Below, piece after piece: positions 59,949 through 64,000 of a DNA stretch of 64,000 nucleotides (position 1 is the stretch's first letter; every line of letters starts with the position of its first letter). Position numbers and translations under genes: made by a program. A model generated the notes under the pieces. That model was not told the origin of the DNA. It was given only the letters and a program-made list of their open reading frames with translations, and did no database searches. The DNA comes from Yoonia sediminilitoris (GTDB lineage: Bacteria > Pseudomonadota > Alphaproteobacteria > Rhodobacterales > Rhodobacteraceae), in contig NZ_QBUD01000002.1 of assembly GCF_003058085.1 (NCBI RefSeq), forward strand, positions 62,001 to 126,000. Reading direction: 5' to 3'.

Positions 59949-61106
59949 ATGCTGGAAGAAGCGAAAAGCCGCACCAATGCCTTGCGAGCCCGCATGCGGG
60001 ATGAAGGCATTCGCCGCGCCGTTTTCACGGACGAAAGCTCCATCGCCTATCTGGCGGGGTTCTGGGGTTATCTGGGCATCGAATTTGGCCGCCCGTCCAT
60101 GCTCGTCGTCAATGCCGATGACGCGCCCATCGTGATCACCCCCTTGATGGAATCCGAAATGGTTGGCGCAATGACATGGGTCGAAGACGTGCGCGTTTGG
60201 GAGGATGCGGGCCAAAACACATGGGGCCGCGCGCTGGCGGGTGCCTTGGGCGACAAACCGTCAGATATCTGGGTTGAACGCGCAACCATCCCCGCAATCG
60301 TGCGCAACCATCTGGACGAGACCTATCCAGATGTGCCGATCAAGGACATCTCTCCCATTCTGGGTGCGATGCGGATGATCAAGTCTCCGTTCGAGATTCA
60401 GGTGATGAAGGAAGCGGGCCAGATTGCCGGGGCGATGATGGCCGCCGCCCATGCAAGCCTACGGGACGGCGCACAGGAATACGAAAGCGCCCTGGCGGTC
60501 ATTGACGCCGGCACGCGTAAGGCGGCCAGCTTTCTGACCGACAAAGGCTGGGAACGGTTCGTCTCGCCGATGATCCACAACCTGCAAATCCTGCAAAGCG
60601 GCAAGGACACTTCCATGGTGCATCGCCGGGCATCAGTGAAGGCGTATGAACGGTTCGACCCAGTCTATTTCTGCTTTTGCAACATGGCGCAGTTCAAGCA
60701 ATACAAGCTGGGCTTTGACCGGATGTTCCACGTTGGCGCGGTGTCGGATGACGCCGCCCGTGTGCAGCAAGCGGCGATTGACGCGCAGCAAGCCGCCATC
60801 TCCGCGATCCGCCCCGGTATCGAGGCGCAAGACGTGGCCGCCGCCGCAAACGAGGTCTATGCGTCGCGCGGGTATGAAACCGGCTACCGCACCGGGCGGT
60901 CGATCGGTGTCGCCTATCTTGAGGCGCCAGAGCTCAAGGCCGACGACACAACCATCCTGCAACCGGGCATGACCTTTGCAGTGGATGGCGGCATCTCCAT
61001 CGACGGGGTGACGGCCGGGCGCATCGGTGACTCGGTTGTGGTGACGGAAACGGGGTTTGACTACATCACCGACTATCCCCGCACACTGCTGGTCACGGAC
61101 AACTAA
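59949..61106 (+). CDS. Creatinase-like M24 family hydrolase
   Basis: A 385-residue protein with the two-domain creatinase/aminopeptidase P plan: an N-terminal domain to about 145, then the pita-bread domain. The metal ligands of true M24 peptidases are replaced: the expected DxG...D region reads VYFCFCNMAQFKQYKLGF, the GHGIG histidine is Arg (TGRSIGV), and the two late glutamates are Asp/Gly (FAVDGG, RIGDSV). His225 in SGKDTSMVH aligns with the catalytic His of creatinase, so a metal-independent amidinohydrolase-like reaction is more likely than peptidase activity. The ribosome site AAGGGGA lies about 6 bases upstream. The nitrilase gene follows after 2 bp. Confidence 0.8.
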   Translation: MLEEAKSRTNALRARMRDEGIRRAVFTDESSIAYLAGFWGYLGIEFGRPSMLVVNADDAPIVITPLMESEMVGAMTWVEDVRVWEDAGQNTWGRALAGALGDKPSDIWVERATIPAIVRNHLDETYPDVPIKDISPILGAMRMIKSPFEIQVMKEAGQIAGAMMAAAHASLRDGAQEYESALAVIDAGTRKAASFLTDKGWERFVSPMIHNLQILQSGKDTSMVHRRASVKAYERFDPVYFCFCNMAQFKQYKLGFDRMFHVGAVSDDAARVQQAAIDAQQAAISAIRPGIEAQDVAAAANEVYASRGYETGYRTGRSIGVAYLEAPELKADDTTILQPGMTFAVDGGISIDGVTAGRIGDSVVVTETGFDYITDYPRTLLVTDN

Positions 61107-61108
61107 GC

Positions 61109-61903
61109 ATGGTCCGCGCTTTTTGCCTTGCTGTCGGGCAATCCCCTGCGGATCTGCCCACGCCGCAGGCCCGACAGGATTGGCTGTCCGGCACGCTGCC
61201 AGCCGTCGCGGCTCAGGGGGCGGACCTTCTTTTGCTACCGGAACTGTTCGCCTGTGGCTACAACATCGGCGCGGACGTAGCCGACCGGGCAGAGCCCGCA
61301 GATGGCCCGACCGCGCAGGCCATCGCGGCGCTTGCCAAGGCGCATGGCGTTGCCATCCACTATGGCTATGCCGAAGCAGACGGAGAGGCCCTTTACAACG
61401 CAGCGCAGTGCTTTGGCCCGGATGGAAGCCGCTTGGGCAGGCATCGCAAACTGGCCATCCCGCCGGGTTTTGAGCGCGATCACTTCACCGCCGGTCAAGG
61501 GTGCACCCTGTTCACCTATCGCGACGTGCGGATCGCCACTCTGATCTGCTATGATGCAGAGTTCCCCGAAACCGCGCGCCATGTGGCATCGCAGGGTGCA
61601 GAGCTGATTCTCGTACCGACGGCCCTTGGCGCGCAGTGGGGTTGGGTAGCACAACGTATGATCCCCACCCGCGCCTATGAAAACGGGGTCTACCTTGCCT
61701 ATGCTAACAGCGCCGGGGCCGAGAACGGCATGGAATTTCTGGGCCAAAGCGTCATAGCATCACCAGACGGTCAGGAAACGACCCGTGCCGGAACAAAACC
61801 CCAGCAGTTATATGCGAGGTTACAATTGGAAAAAGTGTCTGCCGCGCAGAAGCGCCTTCCTTACCTGAGGGACTGCAACGCGCTTGGACCGAACCTTCGC
61901 TGA
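61109..61903 (+). CDS. Carbon-nitrogen hydrolase (nitrilase superfamily)
   Basis: A 264-residue amidase-type enzyme with the full Glu-Lys-Cys triad: Glu45 in LLLPELF, Lys114 in HRKLAIPPGFERDHF and Cys147 in TLICYDAEFPE. The family cleaves non-peptide C-N bonds such as those of amides and carbamoyl compounds. It starts 2 bp after the creatinase-like stop and must be co-translated. Together the pair could open and then deamidate or decarbamoylate a small nitrogen compound, under the divergent GntR regulator. The exact substrate is unknown. Confidence 0.87.
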   Translation: MVRAFCLAVGQSPADLPTPQARQDWLSGTLPAVAAQGADLLLLPELFACGYNIGADVADRAEPADGPTAQAIAALAKAHGVAIHYGYAEADGEALYNAAQCFGPDGSRLGRHRKLAIPPGFERDHFTAGQGCTLFTYRDVRIATLICYDAEFPETARHVASQGAELILVPTALGAQWGWVAQRMIPTRAYENGVYLAYANSAGAENGMEFLGQSVIASPDGQETTRAGTKPQQLYARLQLEKVSAAQKRLPYLRDCNALGPNLR

Positions 61904-62097
61904 ATTGCGCGTAATGGCAGCTTCGTCCTACAGACCGTGAGTTCGATCATTTCCAGACTTTGCATACGCGGCGAATGTTGGCAATGCGGGCTGCGACCGC
62001 AGTACTTGAAGACCGCGGTCAAGGTCGGCTCTGGGCCGTTCACGTTGGTCAAAACGAGCTCAGCGTCGTGCCAATTCGGCCTGAGTTGTTGGAAACA
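61904..62097. other. Intergenic stretch, no confident gene
   Basis: About 195 bp between convergent genes. A 63-codon minus-strand frame (61861-62052) is open but has no recognised family, and it overlaps the nitrilase end. Confidence 0.35.
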
Positions 62098-62556
62098 CTA
62101 TTCCTTTCCCCGATAATCGACGGCTGTAATTTCCCCGTTGCGGATGACATTGGTTTCCATGCCGGGGATGATGTCGGTGTTCTGTGCGGCGCACACGATC
62201 CAGCCGGTGGTCGAGCGTTCTGCCACGAACATCATGATGGCAAGGCGATCTTCCAACGCTTCGCCAGCCTTGTCGAGTTGTCCGCTCAGTTTCCAGCGGG
62301 TGTGAACAATGGCGACATCCTCGCTGATCTGGCGGAGTTTGATGCGCCGCGCAGAGATCGTACTGTTACGAAAAAACGTCGTAAGCCTATAATGATGGGC
62401 TCGTTCGATATTGGCGCGGTTGTGCCACCAAAGGCCCACCACATTCACGAAATCCGCATCGTTTGAAAAGAGACCCGCAAGCGCGTGGGCATCCTTGCGG
62501 TTCCAGGCGTCTTGGAAAAGTCGGGGGATATCATCTGGAGTTTCAGCCATAGGCAT
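62098..62556 (-). CDS. NTF2-like protein (SgcJ/EcaC, DUF4440 type)
   Basis: A 152-residue small soluble protein with the SnoaL/NTF2-like pattern: IPRLFQDAWNRKDAHALAGL, then FSNDADFVNVVGLWWHN, and later VAIVHTRWKLSG and WIVCAAQNTDIIPG. SgcJ/EcaC-type proteins form a cone-shaped pocket and are usually annotated as possible cyclases, isomerases or ligand-binding proteins. No partner gene is adjacent. An in-frame ATG two codons in (MAET) is an equally good start. Confidence 0.8.
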   Translation of the reverse strand: MPMAETPDDIPRLFQDAWNRKDAHALAGLFSNDADFVNVVGLWWHNRANIERAHHYRLTTFFRNSTISARRIKLRQISEDVAIVHTRWKLSGQLDKAGEALEDRLAIMMFVAERSTTGWIVCAAQNTDIIPGMETNVIRNGEITAVDYRGKE

Positions 62557-62790
62557 GGAGTACCACCGGGGTCAAAATGTCTTCCTTGCGAAAAAGTCTC
62601 TCGTTTGTAGCACCGATCTATCAGATGTTATTCGGGTTGAACACTTGGGGCACCCTTCATAGGTCATCGCCCTGGCACCAATTGTAGTGCTGGGGTATTT
62701 CAATCCAACATCAAAAAAGGCCCAGAACTCCCACGAAAGAACATCATGGTACATGATGACCTTCCCAAGTTCCCGACATGATCCGGGGAT

Positions 62791-62970
62791 ATGGCCGAAA
62801 AGATCCAGCAGGATTTCACCCAGGTGGCGGTGGCAAAGGGTTTGTTGCCGACCGAAGCCCATCGGATGCCTGACATCGTGTCGTTGACAGCACCAAGTGA
62901 TGCATCAAAGCCGCTTCGGTTCTGGCAATTGTACTCTGGGCTTGGTCAAGATCCCATCGTGGGGATCATC
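62791..62970 (+). pseudogene. 5' remnant of a globin-like gene
   Basis: An open stretch of about 60 codons beginning MAEKIQQDFTQVAVAKGL and containing KPLRFWQLYSGLGQDPIVGI. The wording resembles the N-terminal part of truncated-haemoglobin-like proteins of Rhodobacteraceae, recognised from memory and not certain. Similarity stops at the GATCATC at 62964-62970, where a fragment on the opposite strand begins. The haem-binding part is absent, so the gene is broken. Confidence 0.4.
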
Positions 62971-63203
62971 GGCAAAGGCGCGGGCCTTGTCACATTCGAT
63001 GAAACTCCTTGCCTGCGTCAGCCCTGAAAGCCGCCGGTCGATCAGCTTGGTAATGGCCTCAGGGCCGGATTTTCGGCCAACGCCGCCTTGACCTGTCGCC
63101 GGAACCCCGCATTTCGCTCAGCCTCATCCAGCACCAGCTATGCGAGCTTTTCGGGGCCGAGATCATTCAACTTGTCAATGGATAAGGCAGGTTTGAGGGC
63201 CAT
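62965..63203 (-). pseudogene. Broken DUF6880-like gene
   Basis: The minus strand reads MALKPALSIDKLNDLGPEKLA, then an in-frame TAG (63138-63140, probably from CAG), LVLDEAERNAGFRRQVKAAL, and then a frameshift near 63073-63075. In the next frame it continues KSGPEAITKLIDRRLSGL, then ARSFIECDKARAFADD. This resembles the N-terminus of DUF6880 proteins, cut short at the junction with the globin-like remnant. One stop, one frameshift (probably a 2-base loss) and truncation show it is dead. Confidence 0.6.
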
Positions 63204-63516
63204 GAGCAGGTCTCAGTTTTAGATTGTTGTCCCAATATGTGTCTCGGTCAGATCGGGGGTGCAAGTATTGGGTGCTTGATCGACCAACTGTTGCGGCACC
63301 ATCAGAGGTGGGTGAACGGCAGGGCAGGGCAGGGCAGATTGTGTCGGTCTCAGGCTGCGTGGTTTACCGCCACTTATCATTGTCACGCTTCCCCCAAAGG
63401 ACGTCATGACCAATCAAAAATCATTCAAAGCGCATTGACCTGTGTCAAATTCAAAGCGCCCGGAACACAATAGGGTTCAAGCTCGGTCTATTTTTCATCT
63501 GGGATCCAGAAACAAT
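63204..63516. other. Non-coding stretch with a short tandem repeat
   Basis: About 310 bp with no convincing gene. It contains four tandem copies of GGCAG at 63318-63337. Short open frames on both strands match no family I recognise. Confidence 0.4.
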
Positions 63517-63720
63517 ATGGCGCGCATGAAATACGTATGGAAAATTATATTGGAAAGCGCATCGGACGAAGTTGAGAACCGTCAAGTATATGCGCTTGCT
63601 GGAAGTATGGGGGAAGCTCTGGAGTTGGCCGGTGAGCCAAATGCACGGGCTATCCCTCAGGTTGGCACAAATTGGCCAGGCGCCGAAGGCGAAAAGCTAT
63701 ACTGGCACTATAGTGGATAA
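63517..63720 (+). CDS. Small hypothetical protein
   Basis: A 67-residue protein beginning MARMKYVWKIILES, with an amphipathic helix near VYALAGSMGEALELAG and ending YWHYSG. The frame is open upstream to a GTG at 63442, but the ATG at 63517, with GGGA about 12 bases upstream, is preferred. No family recognised. Local composition is lower in GC than the neighbouring genes, so it may be an acquired or weakly conserved gene. Confidence 0.5.
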   Translation: MARMKYVWKIILESASDEVENRQVYALAGSMGEALELAGEPNARAIPQVGTNWPGAEGEKLYWHYSG

Positions 63721-64000
63721 ATGCCGAGGCGCGGACAGATGACTCTTCATTTGCATTGAGCGTATTTTTTAAGCTTCCAGTGCCGCAAACGCGCGTGACT
63801 TACGCATCTCCATCAAAAATAGCTGCATTGCAGCATTTCCCATTACCGCAGCGCAGCAATTCCTTTTACCGTCACATACATATCTTTGTGTCAGACTTTC
63901 TCCTCCCAGAGTCGCTGACATACATTCGCAACACGCTTTCATCTCCTCCCGAGAGCACGTTGCAAACTGAAAAAGTTCGCTGCACCTCCTCCCTCGGCGA
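63721..64000. other. Right-edge non-coding region
   Basis: The last 280 bases hold no ORF with convincing coding character, no RNA gene and no repeat that I can see. Confidence 0.4.

Noticed and set aside
59825..60043. Upstream extension of the GntR gene
   Set aside because: Runs through the divergent M24 gene start and the promoter; family alignment begins near 59800.
61861..62052. Minus-strand 63-codon frame near the nitrilase end
   Set aside because: No family recognised, overlaps the nitrilase 3' end and has no ribosome site; possibly a remnant but not supportable.
62572..62862. Minus-strand 96-codon frame
   Set aside because: No recognised family and it overlaps the globin-like remnant; suspected as mobile-element debris but nothing supports it.

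Overview
The window looks like part of a marine alphaproteobacterial chromosome, most likely Rhodobacteraceae (Roseobacter group). This is judged from moderately high GC, gene-family content, a perfect CtrA-type box and tight overlapping operons; no rRNA or marker gene is present to prove it.

Layout. (1) 61-9311, minus strand: a compact type II secretion (T2SS) operon reading gspF, gspE, PilM/GspL-like, PilN-like, PilO/GspM-like, PilP/GspC-like, a lipoprotein secretin with a cohesin-like C-terminus, then four pseudopilins, probably continuing past the left edge. A short prepilin peptidase (9439-9951) diverges from gspF. (2) 51489 down to 10314, minus strand: an apparent nine-gene, 41-kb operon. 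It opens with a single uninterrupted 31-kb ORF for a 10,445-residue protein with an LEPR-XLL-like N-terminus, Calx-beta-like modules and a long RTX region. After it come a DUF3467 protein, a GAF-HlyD fusion, a PqqD-like/M50/HlyD fusion, a short SecA-like ATPase, a periplasmic HlyD-type adaptor, two unrecognised proteins and a radical SAM enzyme. All junctions are overlapping or at most 30 bp apart. (3) 53181-51665, minus strand: an O-methyltransferase and a P-loop kinase directly upstream of the giant gene. (4) 53462-58015, plus strand: an FG-GAP/RTX protein, a TbpB-like lipoprotein and a SapC-family protein, ending at a strong terminator. (5) 58089-61903: an outer-membrane beta-barrel, and a GntR regulator divergent from a creatinase-like M24 protein plus nitrilase pair. 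(6) 61904-64000: an NTF2-like protein, a decayed patch joining two gene remnants, and a small hypothetical protein.

Interpretation. The giant-protein operon reads as a dedicated maturation and export system for one enormous surface or secreted protein. SecA-like motor, membrane-fusion adaptors, an intramembrane-protease-like protein with a peptide-recognition domain, and a radical SAM enzyme are all translationally linked to it, and a complete-looking T2SS core lies next door. Whether the giant leaves by the T2SS, by the HlyD/SecA-like machinery or by both cannot be read from sequence. That operon is the strongest candidate for an undescribed system here.
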